A stretch of 64,000 bases of DNA. Origin: VRUE01 sp963764365 (GTDB lineage: Bacteria > Actinomycetota > Thermoleophilia > Solirubrobacterales > 70-9). The stretch is taken from contig CAVXSI010000015.1 of NCBI GenBank assembly GCA_963764365.1, forward strand, positions 186,001 through 250,000, read 5' to 3'. The position numbers were made by a program, and so were the translations under genes. The notes below the pieces were generated by a model that saw only the letters and a program-made list of their open reading frames with translations, had not been told where the DNA came from and searched no databases. Below, in pieces: positions 16,963-25,138 of the stretch (position 1 is its first letter; each line of letters starts with the position of its first letter).

Positions 16963-17958
16963 CTACTCGGACAGCAGCGCGCGGGCGAATTCCTCGGGGT
17001 CGAACGGCCGCAGGTCCTCGAGCTGCTCGCCGGTGCCGATCAGCTTCACCGGGATCCCCAGCTCATTGGCGATCGCCAGCACGATGCCGCCCTTGGCGGT
17101 GCCGTCGAGCTTGGTCAGGACGACGCCGTCGACCTCGGCCGCCGCGGAGAACACCTTCGCCTGCCGCAACCCGTTCTGGCCGGTCGTCGCGTCGATCGAG
17201 ATCAGCGTCTCGTGCGGCGCCTCGGGCATCTGCTTGGCGATCACCCGCCGCACCTTCGCCAGCTCGTCCATCAGGTTGCCCTGGGTGTGCAGGCGCCCGG
17301 CGGTGTCGACGATCACCACGTCGGCGCCGCGGGCGCGGGCGGCGGCGACGGCGTCGAAGGCGACCGCGCCGGGATCGGCCCCCTCGGCCGAGCGAATCAG
17401 TTCGGCGCCGGAGCGCTCCGCCCACTCGGCGAGCTGCTCGGCGGCGGCGGCGCGGTAGGTGTCGCCGGCGGCCAGGATGACCGAGAGGCCGAGCTCCTGC
17501 GAGAGGTGCCAGGCGATCTTGCCGATCGTCGTCGTCTTGCCGGTGCCGTTGACGCCGACCATCAGCAGCACCGCCGGCTCGCCGCTGAGGTCGATCGGCG
17601 CGCGGCCGGCGGCGGCGACCTCGGCGAGGATCTCGATCAGCCGGTCGCGGACCGCCTCGCCGTCGGCGGAGACCTCGCCGGCCTCGACCTCGCGCTCCAG
17701 CCGCTCGACCACCTCGGCAGTGGTCGGGGCGCCGACGTCGGCGAGGATCAGCGCTTCCTCGAGCCGCTCCCAGGTCTCCTCGTCGATCCGGTCGAAGAGG
17801 CTGGCCGAGATCTCCTCGGTCAGCGCCTGGCGGCTCTTCGAGAGGCTCTCGCGGAGGCGGCGGAAGACGCCGCGGCGCCGCTCTTCGGGCTCGGGGCCGG
17901 CATCGGCGGCGGCCTCGCGCGCGCCGAGGTCGAGGATGTCCTGCCAGGAGGTGGCCAT
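16963..17958 (-). CDS. ftsY: Signal recognition particle receptor FtsY
   Basis: 331 residues. A short charged N-terminal A region (about 1-40), the N domain helices (residues 40-110), and the G domain with GVNGTGKTTTIGKIA, AAGDTYRAAAAEQL, VDTAGRLHTQ, TKLDGTAKGGIVLAIANELGIPVKLIGTGEQ. Receptor for SRP at the membrane. Ends just before ffh and starts 3 bp after smc, so smc-ftsY-ffh are one transcription unit, a common arrangement in actinobacteria. Confidence 0.97.
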   Translation of the reverse strand: MATSWQDILDLGAREAAADAGPEPEERRRGVFRRLRESLSKSRQALTEEISASLFDRIDEETWERLEEALILADVGAPTTAEVVERLEREVEAGEVSADGEAVRDRLIEILAEVAAAGRAPIDLSGEPAVLLMVGVNGTGKTTTIGKIAWHLSQELGLSVILAAGDTYRAAAAEQLAEWAERSGAELIRSAEGADPGAVAFDAVAAARARGADVVIVDTAGRLHTQGNLMDELAKVRRVIAKQMPEAPHETLISIDATTGQNGLRQAKVFSAAAEVDGVVLTKLDGTAKGGIVLAIANELGIPVKLIGTGEQLEDLRPFDPEEFARALLSE

Positions 17959-17961
17959 CCG

Positions 17962-20403
17962 CTACGCGGCGGCGACAGCGTCGTCGCCGGCGCCGGCGTC
18001 CGCGGCGGCGCGCTCGCCGAGCGCGGGACGGTCCCCGGGCTCCTCGCCGGCAGCGACGCCCGCAAACGGCGGCGGCGCCTCAACCTCGGCCCCGGCCTCG
18101 ACTTCGCGCGGCAGGCGGCGGGAGACGACCTTGGTGACGCCGTCGCCGCCCATCGTCACCCCGTAGAGCACGTCGGCGGCGTCCATCGTCCGTTTCTGGT
18201 GGGTGACGACGATGAACTGGGCGCGGCCCGAGAAGCGGCGGATCAGCTGCAGGAAGCGGTCGATGTTGGCGTCGTCGAGCGCGGCCTCGACCTCGTCGAG
18301 GATGTAGAAGGGGCAGGGCCGCGCGAGGAAGACGGCGAAGACGAAGGCCAGCGCGACCAGCGACTTCTCGCCGCCGGAGAGCAGCGAGAGCTTGCGGGTC
18401 GACTTGCCGGCCGGGGTGACCTCGATCTCGACCCCGAGCTCCTCGCGCTCCTCTTCCTCCTCCTCGGGCTCCGGCTCGGGCTCCTCGCCCTCCGCCGGCG
18501 CCTGCTCGGCGTCGCGCACGGGCCGCAGCGCCACCCGGCGCAGGCGCCCGCGGCCGCCCGGGAAGAGGTGTTCGACCATCTCCTCGAAGTTCTTCGCGGT
18601 CGCCTCGAAGGTCTGCTCGAAGGCGCGCTCGATCTCGGCGTCGACCTCGCGGATCAGCGCCTCCAGCTCGCGCATCCCGCGCTCCGTGTCCTCGCGCTGG
18701 ACCTGCAGGGTCTCGACGTGCTCGCGCGCCTCCTCGTATTCCTGCTCGGCCAGCGGGTTGACCGGGCCGATCTGGGAGCGGCGGCGGTCCAGTCGCTGCA
18801 GGCGGCGGTCGATCTCCTCGCGCTCCTCCTCGCTCAGCGCCTGCTCGGCCGGCTCGACCTCCTCGCCGAGCCGCTCGGCGATCGCGGCCAGCTCCCTCTC
18901 CGCCTCGGCGCGGCGGTCGCCGAGGTGCGCGGCCTCGACCTGGGCCTCGGTCAGCTTGTCGGAGGCGGCCTTCATCTCGACCTGCAGCTCGGACTCCTGC
19001 CGCGAGCAGGCCCGCATCTCCTCGGCGATCTCGTCGCCTCCCCCCTGCTCGCCGACCACCTTCGCTTCGATCCGCTCGACCCGGGCGAGGATCGCCGCTT
19101 CCGCCGCCGCCGCCGCCGCGGCGGCGGCGCGGACGTCGTCGAGCAGCTCCTCGCCGGCGGCGACCCGCTCGCGCAGCGCCTCGCGGTGGCGCTCGCCGAG
19201 CAGCCCCTCGGCGCGGCGGGCGTGGCGCGAGGCGCGCTCGGCGCCGGCCTGGATCGAGCCGAGCGCGGCCTCGCGCTCGGACTCGCCGGCATCGGCGGAA
19301 CGGGCGATCGCGAAGCCCTCGGCCGCGGCGCCGAGCCCGGCGTCGATCTCACCCAGCTCCTCCTCCAGCTTGCGGGAGCGCTCGGCCGGGGCGCCCTCGG
19401 TCGCCCCCAGGTCCAGGGTCAGCGGCCCGAATTCGGCCCGCAGGCCCTCCAGCGCCGCCGCCAGCTCCGTCTCGCGGTCGCCCAGGGCGATCGCCCGCAC
19501 CGCGATCCGCTGCTGCTCGCCCCGCAGCTTGGTCAGCAGGCCCCAGGCCTGGGTGCGCTCGCGGTCGCGGGCCGCGAAGCGCTCCTCGGCGGCGCCGCGG
19601 CGAGCGCTGACCTCGGCCAGCCGCTTCTCGATCGCCGCCCGCTCGGTCCGCGCCCGCTCGGCGGCCCCCTCGGCCGCCTTCGCCCGGTCGGCGCCAAAGC
19701 GCAGCTCCTCGGCGACGATCCTGCCGCGCAGCTCCAGTTCCTCGCGCTCGATCCGCGCCCCCAGCTCCGCCGCCTGCGCCTGGCGCTTCAGCGGCCGCAG
19801 CCGCGCCCGCGCCTCGCGCTCGACGTCGAGCGCGCGGTCGAGGTTGTCGCGAGCCGCACGCAGCTTCAACTCGGCCCGGCGGCGGCGTTTGCGGTGCTTG
19901 CCGAGGCCGGCGGCCTCCTCGACCAGTAGCCGCCGCTCGCGCGGCTTCGAGTGGACGATCGACTCGACCCGGCCCTGGCTGATCACCGAGTGCATCTCGC
20001 GCCCGAGGTTGGCGTCGGAGAGCACGTCGACCACGTCGACGAGGCGGCAGCGGGCGCCGTTGAGGCGGTAGACGCCGTCTCCCGAGCGGTCGAGGCTGCG
20101 CCGCACGGCGATCTCCGACAGCTCGGTCGCGGCCCGGCCGGCGGAGTTGTCGATCGTCACCTCGACCTCGGCGGCGCGGCGGCGGCCGACGCCCTCGCCC
20201 CCGGCCGAGATCACGTCCTGCATCGAGGCGCCGCGGATCGCCCCGGGGCTCTGCTCGCCGAGCGCCCACAGGACCGCGTCGGTGATGTTCGACTTGCCCG
20301 AGCCGTTGGGGCCGACGATCACGCTGACACCCGGCGAGAACTCCAGCCGGGTCCGCTCGGGGAACGACTTGAACCCCTTCATATCGATCGATCTCAGATA
20401 CAT
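17962..20403 (-). CDS. smc: Chromosome partition protein SMC, short form without a recognisable hinge
   Basis: 813 residues; bacterial SMC is normally about 1,150-1,200. The N-terminal ATPase half is complete: MYLRSIDMKGFKSF, Walker A GPNGSGKSN near residue 35, and the Q-loop region (SVISQGRVESIV). The C-terminal half has the signature LSGGEKSLVA (from residue 675) and Walker B FYILDEVEAALDD (Asp703-Glu704). Between them is coiled coil only, with an Ala run near the middle; I see no glycine-rich SMC hinge dimerisation domain. A Glu-rich insert (EPEPEEEEEE) lies near 640. The tail after residue 765 is low-complexity. scpA and scpB are also in this window. Confidence 0.93.
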   Translation of the reverse strand: MYLRSIDMKGFKSFPERTRLEFSPGVSVIVGPNGSGKSNITDAVLWALGEQSPGAIRGASMQDVISAGGEGVGRRRAAEVEVTIDNSAGRAATELSEIAVRRSLDRSGDGVYRLNGARCRLVDVVDVLSDANLGREMHSVISQGRVESIVHSKPRERRLLVEEAAGLGKHRKRRRRAELKLRAARDNLDRALDVEREARARLRPLKRQAQAAELGARIEREELELRGRIVAEELRFGADRAKAAEGAAERARTERAAIEKRLAEVSARRGAAEERFAARDRERTQAWGLLTKLRGEQQRIAVRAIALGDRETELAAALEGLRAEFGPLTLDLGATEGAPAERSRKLEEELGEIDAGLGAAAEGFAIARSADAGESEREAALGSIQAGAERASRHARRAEGLLGERHREALRERVAAGEELLDDVRAAAAAAAAAEAAILARVERIEAKVVGEQGGGDEIAEEMRACSRQESELQVEMKAASDKLTEAQVEAAHLGDRRAEAERELAAIAERLGEEVEPAEQALSEEEREEIDRRLQRLDRRRSQIGPVNPLAEQEYEEAREHVETLQVQREDTERGMRELEALIREVDAEIERAFEQTFEATAKNFEEMVEHLFPGGRGRLRRVALRPVRDAEQAPAEGEEPEPEPEEEEEEREELGVEIEVTPAGKSTRKLSLLSGGEKSLVALAFVFAVFLARPCPFYILDEVEAALDDANIDRFLQLIRRFSGRAQFIVVTHQKRTMDAADVLYGVTMGGDGVTKVVSRRLPREVEAGAEVEAPPPFAGVAAGEEPGDRPALGERAAADAGAGDDAVAAA

Positions 20404-20454
20404 CCTCGTCCTCGTCCCGAAGGCTCGCGTCTCGGTCGGACGCGACCGTCCCGC

Positions 20455-21132
20455 CTATCTCCCGAGGCGCCTCAGCGCCTCTTCGGCCGCCATCCGCTCG
20501 GCCGCCTTCTTGCTGCGCCCCGTTCCCGTGCCGACCCGCTCGGCGTCGACCAGGGCCTCGACTTCGAAGGTCCGCCGATGCGCCGGCCCGGATTCGGCTA
20601 TCACCGCGTAGCTTACGCGCGCCCTGCGGCGGGCGAGCAGCTCCTGCAGGGCCGACTTCGCATCTACCGGGGCTTCGGCCGCGCGCTCCACCTGGGCGGC
20701 GAAGGCGGCGACGACCGCGGGCGCGGTGCGCTCGAAGCCGAAGGCGACGAAGCAGGCGCCGATCAGGGCCTCGGTCACCTCCGGCAGCGGCCGCGAACCT
20801 CCCAGCAGGACCTCCGCCGGGATCGCCTCCTCGGCCTGCGGCTCGGCCCCCTCGAGCATCTCCGGCACCCCCAGCTCGCGGCCGATCTCGGCGCAGGCGA
20901 CGCCGCTGACGGCGTGGTTGTGGATCTTCGTCAGCTCGCCGGCGCCGAGCTCGCCGAAGCTCTCGAAGAGGCCGGCGGCGATCGCCAGCGCGAGGACGCT
21001 GTCGCCGAGATAGGCGAGCCGCTCGTAGGACTGCTCGACCCGGTCCTCGGCCCAGGAGGAGTGGGTGAGGGCGCGGCGGCGCAGGTCCTCGGGCAGCTCT
21101 GCGATCAGCGCCGAGAGGCCATCGACGCTCAC
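20455..21132 (-). CDS. rnc: Ribonuclease III
   Basis: 225 residues from GTG 21132; GTGA overlaps the acpP stop. The RNase III catalytic domain has the signature LTHSSWAEDRVEQSYERLAYLGDSVL, with the paired Glu/Asp residues, and later EVTEALIGACFVAFG. The double-stranded RNA-binding domain follows (DAKSALQELLARRRARVSYAVIAESGPAHRRTFEVEAL; GRSKKAAERMAAEEALRRL). The family signature normally reads ERLEFLGD; here it is ERLAYLGD, so the first Glu is replaced by Ala, which may be worth noting. Co-transcribed with acpP and plsX. Confidence 0.93.
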   Translation of the reverse strand: MSVDGLSALIAELPEDLRRRALTHSSWAEDRVEQSYERLAYLGDSVLALAIAAGLFESFGELGAGELTKIHNHAVSGVACAEIGRELGVPEMLEGAEPQAEEAIPAEVLLGGSRPLPEVTEALIGACFVAFGFERTAPAVVAAFAAQVERAAEAPVDAKSALQELLARRRARVSYAVIAESGPAHRRTFEVEALVDAERVGTGTGRSKKAAERMAAEEALRRLGR

Positions 21133-21374
21133 GCCGAGGCGTGCTCGAGGACGAAGGAGACGGCGTCGCCGACCGTCGCGATCCGCGAGGCCTGCTCCTC
21201 GGAGACCGAGATCCCGTACTGGTCCTCGAGCTCCATCACCAGCTCGTAGAGGTCGAGCGAGTCGGCGTCGAGGTCCTGCTTGAAGCGCGTCCCCTCCTCG
21301 ATCTTCGCCGGCTCGACCTCGAGCTCCTCGGCGAGGTGGTCGCGGACCAGGGTGAAGACCTCTTCTCTCTCCAT
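21129..21374 (-). CDS. acpP: Acyl carrier protein
   Basis: 81 residues, an acidic four-helix ACP with the phosphopantetheine Ser in DADSLDLYELVMELED. Carries acyl chains in fatty acid synthesis. Standard plsX-acpP-rnc order, 12 bp after plsX and overlapping rnc by four bases. Confidence 0.96.
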   Translation of the reverse strand: MEREEVFTLVRDHLAEELEVEPAKIEEGTRFKQDLDADSLDLYELVMELEDQYGISVSEEQASRIATVGDAVSFVLEHASA

Positions 21375-21386
21375 GCCGACTTCCTA

Positions 21387-22406
21387 TCACGCGCCCGACT
21401 CGGCCAGCGAGCCGCGGCCGGCGCCGCCCTCGGCCAGCAGCGCCGCCGTGCGGCCGACCGCGTCGACCTCGACGCAGCGCGCCGCCAGCCGCACCGCGTT
21501 GGCGATCCCCTCGGGGCCGGCGCTGCCGTGGCCGACCACGGCGATGCCGCGCAGGCCGAGCAGGATCGCGCCGCCGGTCGTGTCGGGGTGCAGCTCGCGC
21601 CGCAGCCCGCCGAGCGCCGGTCGCATCAGCAGCCCCCCGGCGGCGGCGAGCGGGTTGGAGCGGGCGGCGTCGCGGATCGCCGCGGTGACCGTGCGCGCCG
21701 TGCCCTCCATCAGCTTCAGGGCGACGTTGCCGGTGAAGCCGTCGGTGACGACGACGTCGGCGGCGCCGGCCGGCAGGTCGTCGCCCTCGACGTTGCCGGT
21801 GAACTCGATCCCGCTCGCCTCGCCCAGCAGGGCGTTGGCGGCGGCCACCTCGTCGGTGCCCTTGCCGGCCTCCTCGCCGACCGAGAGCAGGCCGACCCGT
21901 GGCCGCTCGACCCCGAGCACAGCGGCGCTGAAGGCGGCGCCGAGGAAGGCGAACTGGACCAGGTGCTGGGCGCGCACCTCGACGTTGGCGCCGACGTCGA
22001 GGAACAGGACCGGCTTGCCCGGCACCGGCAGCTGCACCGCCAGCGCCGGCCGCTGCACCCCCTTGAGGCGGCGCAGGCCGAAGGTCGCCGCCGCCATCGT
22101 CGCCCCGGTCGAGCCGTGGCTGACCATCGCCTCGGCGTCCCCGTCGGCGACGGCGCGGGCGGCGCGCACGACCGATGCCTCCTTCCGGGCGCGGACCGCG
22201 GGCACCGCGTCCTCGTCGTTGCCGATCGACTCCCGGGTCGGGACCAGCTCGACGCCGTCGACGCCGTCGAGGCCCAGACCGCGCTCAGGGCCGAACACAC
22301 GCAGCTTGATCCCGTCCGCCGCGGCGATCCGCGCGCCCTCGGCGAGCGCCTCGAAGCCCTGCTCGGCGCCGTAGCCGTCGAGGGCGACGGTCACGCCGCC
22401 GGCCAT
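21387..22406 (-). CDS. plsX: Phosphate acyltransferase PlsX
   Basis: 339 residues. Forms acyl-phosphate from acyl-ACP for phospholipid synthesis. Starts AGGVTVALDGYGAEQGFEALAEGARIA; the usual family start is VAVDAMGGDxAP, so the conserved DAMGGD is degenerate here (LDGYGAEQ). Other landmarks remain: MVSHGSTGATMAAATFGLRRLKGVQRPALAV, FLDVGANVEVRAQHLVQFAFLG and VTDGFTGNVALKLMEGTA. Upstream of acpP and 3 bp after rpmF. Confidence 0.93.
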   Translation of the reverse strand: MAGGVTVALDGYGAEQGFEALAEGARIAAADGIKLRVFGPERGLGLDGVDGVELVPTRESIGNDEDAVPAVRARKEASVVRAARAVADGDAEAMVSHGSTGATMAAATFGLRRLKGVQRPALAVQLPVPGKPVLFLDVGANVEVRAQHLVQFAFLGAAFSAAVLGVERPRVGLLSVGEEAGKGTDEVAAANALLGEASGIEFTGNVEGDDLPAGAADVVVTDGFTGNVALKLMEGTARTVTAAIRDAARSNPLAAAGGLLMRPALGGLRRELHPDTTGGAILLGLRGIAVVGHGSAGPEGIANAVRLAARCVEVDAVGRTAALLAEGGAGRGSLAESGA

Positions 22407-22409
22407 CGC

Positions 22410-22622
22410 CTACTCCGCGTCGGAGGCGCCGGCGGTCGGATCGGCGATCGTGTGCCTGATCACCTCACGCCCGTCATAGGTGCCGCAGGTCGGGCAGACC
22501 CGGTGCGGCAGCCGCATGCTGTGGCAGCGCGGACAGCGGTTGAGACGTGCCTTCTCAGCTTTGTGCGTAGCACGGCGCTTGTCGCGCCGGGTGCGGGAAG
22601 TTCTCTTCTTAGGGACGGCCAT
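22410..22622 (-). CDS. rpmF: 50S ribosomal protein L32
   Basis: 70 residues from ATG 22622 (MAVPKKRTSRTRRDKRRATHK), the L32 N-terminus. The zinc ribbon is of the Cys4 type: CPRCHSMRLPHRVCPTCG. First gene of the rpmF-plsX-acpP-rnc-smc series. The upstream reading frame runs into element B1 and is not part of the gene. Confidence 0.95.
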   Translation of the reverse strand: MAVPKKRTSRTRRDKRRATHKAEKARLNRCPRCHSMRLPHRVCPTCGTYDGREVIRHTIADPTAGASDAE

Positions 22623-22672
22623 CGGCGCGCAATGGTAGCGGGCGCCTGCCGGCGGGTCCTGCACGGGCGTGG

Positions 22673-22796
22673 AGGGAGGGCAGGGTGCCCCTCCCGCTTG
22701 CTGGGTTTCTCGCCAGCGGCGTCGGCGGCTGACCGCGAGCGTCGGTGGGGCGAGAAAGAGGACGCCGCTGCGCCGGAGGGGCACCCTGCCCTCCCT
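22673..22796. repeat. Repeat family B, copy 1 (nested hairpin)
   Basis: A 22-bp perfect outer stem (22673-22694 with 22775-22796). Inside are the conserved strands GCTTGCTGGGTTTCTCGCC (left) and CGCAGCGGCGTCC (right), and an inner stem TTTCTCGCC/GGCGAGAAA. The same parts occur in copy 2 (23923-24041) in the opposite orientation with TTTTCGC/GCGAAAA as the inner stem, so the paired bases change together. It fills most of the gap between the methyltransferase gene and rpmF. Confidence 0.8.
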
Positions 22797-22824
22797 TACG
22801 ACCGTTGCTGCGGGCGGCCCGGCG

Positions 22825-23322
22825 TCAGTCGTAGGTCGCGCTGACGACGGCGAGGTCGTCCGCCTGCCAGGTGAGCCGGCCGTCGCTCCACGCGATTAGA
22901 TCCTTCAGCTGCTTCTCCTCGAAGGTGTCGGCGATCACCAGCGAGCGGGAGTGATCGCGAACTCGGCGGAAGAGGGCCTTCTTCTGGTCGTCGGTCAGGT
23001 CGTTCACCGAGAGGACCGAGATGACCAGGTCCCAGGGGCCGTCGGGGAGCGGGTCCTCCATGCGGGCCAGCTGGACGTCGTCGTAGGTCTGGCGGGCGCG
23101 GAAGACCATGTCGGGGCTCGAGTCGAGGCCGACGACCCAGGCGTCGGGATAGGCCTCGATCAGCCGGCGAGTGGTCTCGCCGGTGCCCATCCCCAGCTCC
23201 AGGACGCGCGCGGGCGCGAAGGGAATCGCGGCGATCGCCTGCTCCTGCAGCTCGTCGTAGCGCGGCAGCCTGGCGCGGATGCGCTCCAAGTACTCGTCGG
23301 GTGTCCAGTCGAATCGATCCAT
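22825..23322 (-). CDS. SAM-dependent methyltransferase
   Basis: 165 residues from ATG 23322 (MDRFDWTPDEYLERI), preceded by GAGG about 8 bases upstream. Class I methyltransferase fold: motif I VLELGMGTGETTRRL, the acidic end of strand 2 in VVGLDSSPDM, and WDLVISVLSVNDLTDDQKKALFRRVRDH as post-motif. Substrate unknown. Divergent from the DUF177 gene, with 58 bp between starts. Confidence 0.85.
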   Translation of the reverse strand: MDRFDWTPDEYLERIRARLPRYDELQEQAIAAIPFAPARVLELGMGTGETTRRLIEAYPDAWVVGLDSSPDMVFRARQTYDDVQLARMEDPLPDGPWDLVISVLSVNDLTDDQKKALFRRVRDHSRSLVIADTFEEKQLKDLIAWSDGRLTWQADDLAVVSATYD

Positions 23323-23380
23323 TCCGTAACCTCGTGTTGGAGGAGCCATCGTAAGCACCGGCCGAGCGGAGGATCAGTCA

Positions 23381-23911
23381 GTGGCCAATTTGCCCAGCAC
23401 CACAATCGACCTGGCGCGCCTCTCGCTCGCCCACGGGGAGGGCGCGCGGCTCGACTTCGACGTCCCCCTCGACCCCTTGGAGCTGGGCGGCCAGACCTAC
23501 CGGCCGAGCCGCCACGCGGTGAAGGCGCGGCTGGACGTCTCACGGCCGAGCAACGGCTACGCCTTCCGCCTCCGCTTCCCGCTTCGCGTCGAGGGGCCCT
23601 GCATGCGCTGCCTCGACCCCGCCGCCGTCGAGGCCGAGATCGACGCGCGCGAGGTCGACCAGTCCGACACCGACGACGAGGAGCTGCGCAGCCCCTACGT
23701 CATCGACGACGAGCTCGATCTCGGCCGCTGGGCCCACGACGCCGCCGTCCTCGCGATCCCCACCCAGGTCCTCTGCCGCCCCGACTGCGCCGGCCTCTGC
23801 CCAACCTGCGGCAAGTCCCTGAACGACGCCGACCCGGCCGACCACCACCACGACACCGGCGGCGACCCAAGGTGGGCCAAGCTAAAAGAGCTAAAGCTGG
23901 ACCAGCAGTAA
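23381..23911 (+). CDS. DUF177/YceD family protein
   Basis: 176 residues from GTG. The family is linked to 23S rRNA maturation in other bacteria. Visible marks: an N-terminal LARLSLAHGEGARLDFDVPLDP, Cys pair PCMRCLDP, an acidic stretch, and the C-terminal CRPDCAGLCPTCGKSLND zinc-like motif. In most bacteria this gene sits directly before rpmF; here it is on the other strand and separated from rpmF by a methyltransferase gene and element B1. Confidence 0.87.
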   Translation: MANLPSTTIDLARLSLAHGEGARLDFDVPLDPLELGGQTYRPSRHAVKARLDVSRPSNGYAFRLRFPLRVEGPCMRCLDPAAVEAEIDAREVDQSDTDDEELRSPYVIDDELDLGRWAHDAAVLAIPTQVLCRPDCAGLCPTCGKSLNDADPADHHHDTGGDPRWAKLKELKLDQQ

Positions 23912-23922
23912 ACGCCCCGTGA

Positions 23923-24041
23923 GGAGACGTAGGGGGTCCCTCCCGCGCAGCGGCGTCCTGGTTTTCGCACAGACCACTCGGCGAGAGCGGGCGCGCGCAA
24001 GGCGAAAACCCCAGCAAGCGGGAGGGACCCCCTACGTCTCC
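23923..24041. repeat. Repeat family B, copy 2 (nested hairpin)
   Basis: A 24-bp perfect outer stem (23923-23946 with 24018-24041). Inside, GCAGCGGCGTCC (left) and CCAGCAAGC (right) are the unpaired strands shared with copy 1, and GGTTTTCGC/GCGAAAACC is the inner stem. The innermost part CGCACAGACCAC...GCGAGAGC is nearly the same as the interior of element A1 (CGCACAGATCAC...GCGAGAGC). Lies between convergent gene ends (DUF177 gene and the SepIVA-like gene). Confidence 0.8.
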
Positions 24042-24051
24042 CCAGAGAACG

Positions 24052-24534
24052 CTAGGGCTGCTCGTCCAGCTCGGCGACCGGCTGCTCATCGTCGCGGCCG
24101 GCGAGCCGGTCGCGGCCGCGCTGCACGGCCGCGAGGAACTTCTGCAGGTTGACCTCGAGCGTGTTGAGGATCTCGTCGGCGTAGTCCTCGGCGCCGAGCC
24201 GGATCTCCCGCTCGCGGGTGCGGGCGTCCTCGACGATCTCGTCGGCGGCGCGCTCGGCCTGCTTGGTGACCTCCTCGTCGGAGATCAGGCGGGCCTGCTG
24301 CTCACGCGCCTCGCGGACGATCCGCTCCGCCTCGCGTTTGGCCTCGGCCAGCATCTCCTGGCGCTCCTTGACGATCCAGCGCGCCTGCTTGATCTCCTCG
24401 GGGATCGTCGCCCGCATCTGGTCGAGGAGGTCGTAGATCTCCTCGCGGTCCACGCGGACCTGATCCGTGAGGGGCACGGGTCGGGCGTTGTGGACGACAT
24501 CGTCCAGCTTGTCTATGAGGACCAGAACGTCCAT
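24052..24534 (-). CDS. DivIVA/SepIVA-like coiled-coil protein
   Basis: 160 residues, almost entirely charged helix (about 30-150): VRVDREEIYDLLDQMRATIPEEIKQARWIVKERQEMLAEAKREAERIVREAREQQARLISDEEVTKQAERAADEIVEDAR is its core, at residues 27-105 (landmark stretches only). It resembles the mycobacterial SepIVA (Rv2927c) group, which helps septum and cell-wall organisation, and which lies near rnc/coaD-type genes there too. No membrane segment. Located just after coaD on the same strand. Confidence 0.75.
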   Translation of the reverse strand: MDVLVLIDKLDDVVHNARPVPLTDQVRVDREEIYDLLDQMRATIPEEIKQARWIVKERQEMLAEAKREAERIVREAREQQARLISDEEVTKQAERAADEIVEDARTREREIRLGAEDYADEILNTLEVNLQKFLAAVQRGRDRLAGRDDEQPVAELDEQP

Positions 24535-24637
24535 CGGCAGATCGTAAGCCTACGTGTCGGAGCGGTTTTCGGCGCGGAAGCCTTGATTTCCTCGGCTTTT
24601 TGCAAACTCTCGCCCACGGACGAGCGCAGCCGGGAGC

Positions 24638-25138
24638 CTATCTCTCACCGAGACGCTCCGCCATCGCGGCCGCCACCGGGCCCGGGACGAGGTCGCCGAC
24701 ATCGCCTCCGAAGGTCGCCATTTCCTTCACCCCGGTCGAGGAGAGGAAGCTGTACTCGGGCGAGGCGATCATGTAGATGCTCTCCATCTCGGGGGCCAGC
24801 TTGCGGTTCAGCTGAGCCATCTCGAACTCGTACTCGAAGTCGGAGATCGCCCGCAGTCCCTTGACGATCGCCGTGGCGCCGGTTTCGCGCGCGAACTCGA
24901 CCAGCAGGTTGGAGAAGATCTGCACCTCGACGTTTGCCAGGCCGGCGGTCGCCTCCTCGATGAAGGCCCTCCGTTCCTCCGGATCGAACATGGTCCTGTC
25001 CTTGCGGATCGGGTTGTTGACAACCCCGACCACGACCCGCTCGAAGGTGTGCGAGCTGCGGGCGATGATGTCGAGGTGGCCGTTCGTCACCGGGTCGTAG
25101 CTGCCGGGACAGACGACGGTGCCGTCGCGCCCCGCCAT
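24638..25138 (-). CDS. coaD: Phosphopantetheine adenylyltransferase
   Basis: 166 residues. Fourth step of coenzyme A synthesis. The nucleotidyltransferase motif VCPGSYDPVTNGHLDIIARSS has the catalytic His in TNGHLD; the second motif SPEYSFLSSTGVKEMA matches the family SSSxVKE. Start ATG at 25138 overlaps the rsmD stop (25138) by one base, so the genes are coupled; rsmD-coaD adjacency is common. Confidence 0.96.
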   Translation of the reverse strand: MAGRDGTVVCPGSYDPVTNGHLDIIARSSHTFERVVVGVVNNPIRKDRTMFDPEERRAFIEEATAGLANVEVQIFSNLLVEFARETGATAIVKGLRAISDFEYEFEMAQLNRKLAPEMESIYMIASPEYSFLSSTGVKEMATFGGDVGDLVPGPVAAAMAERLGER

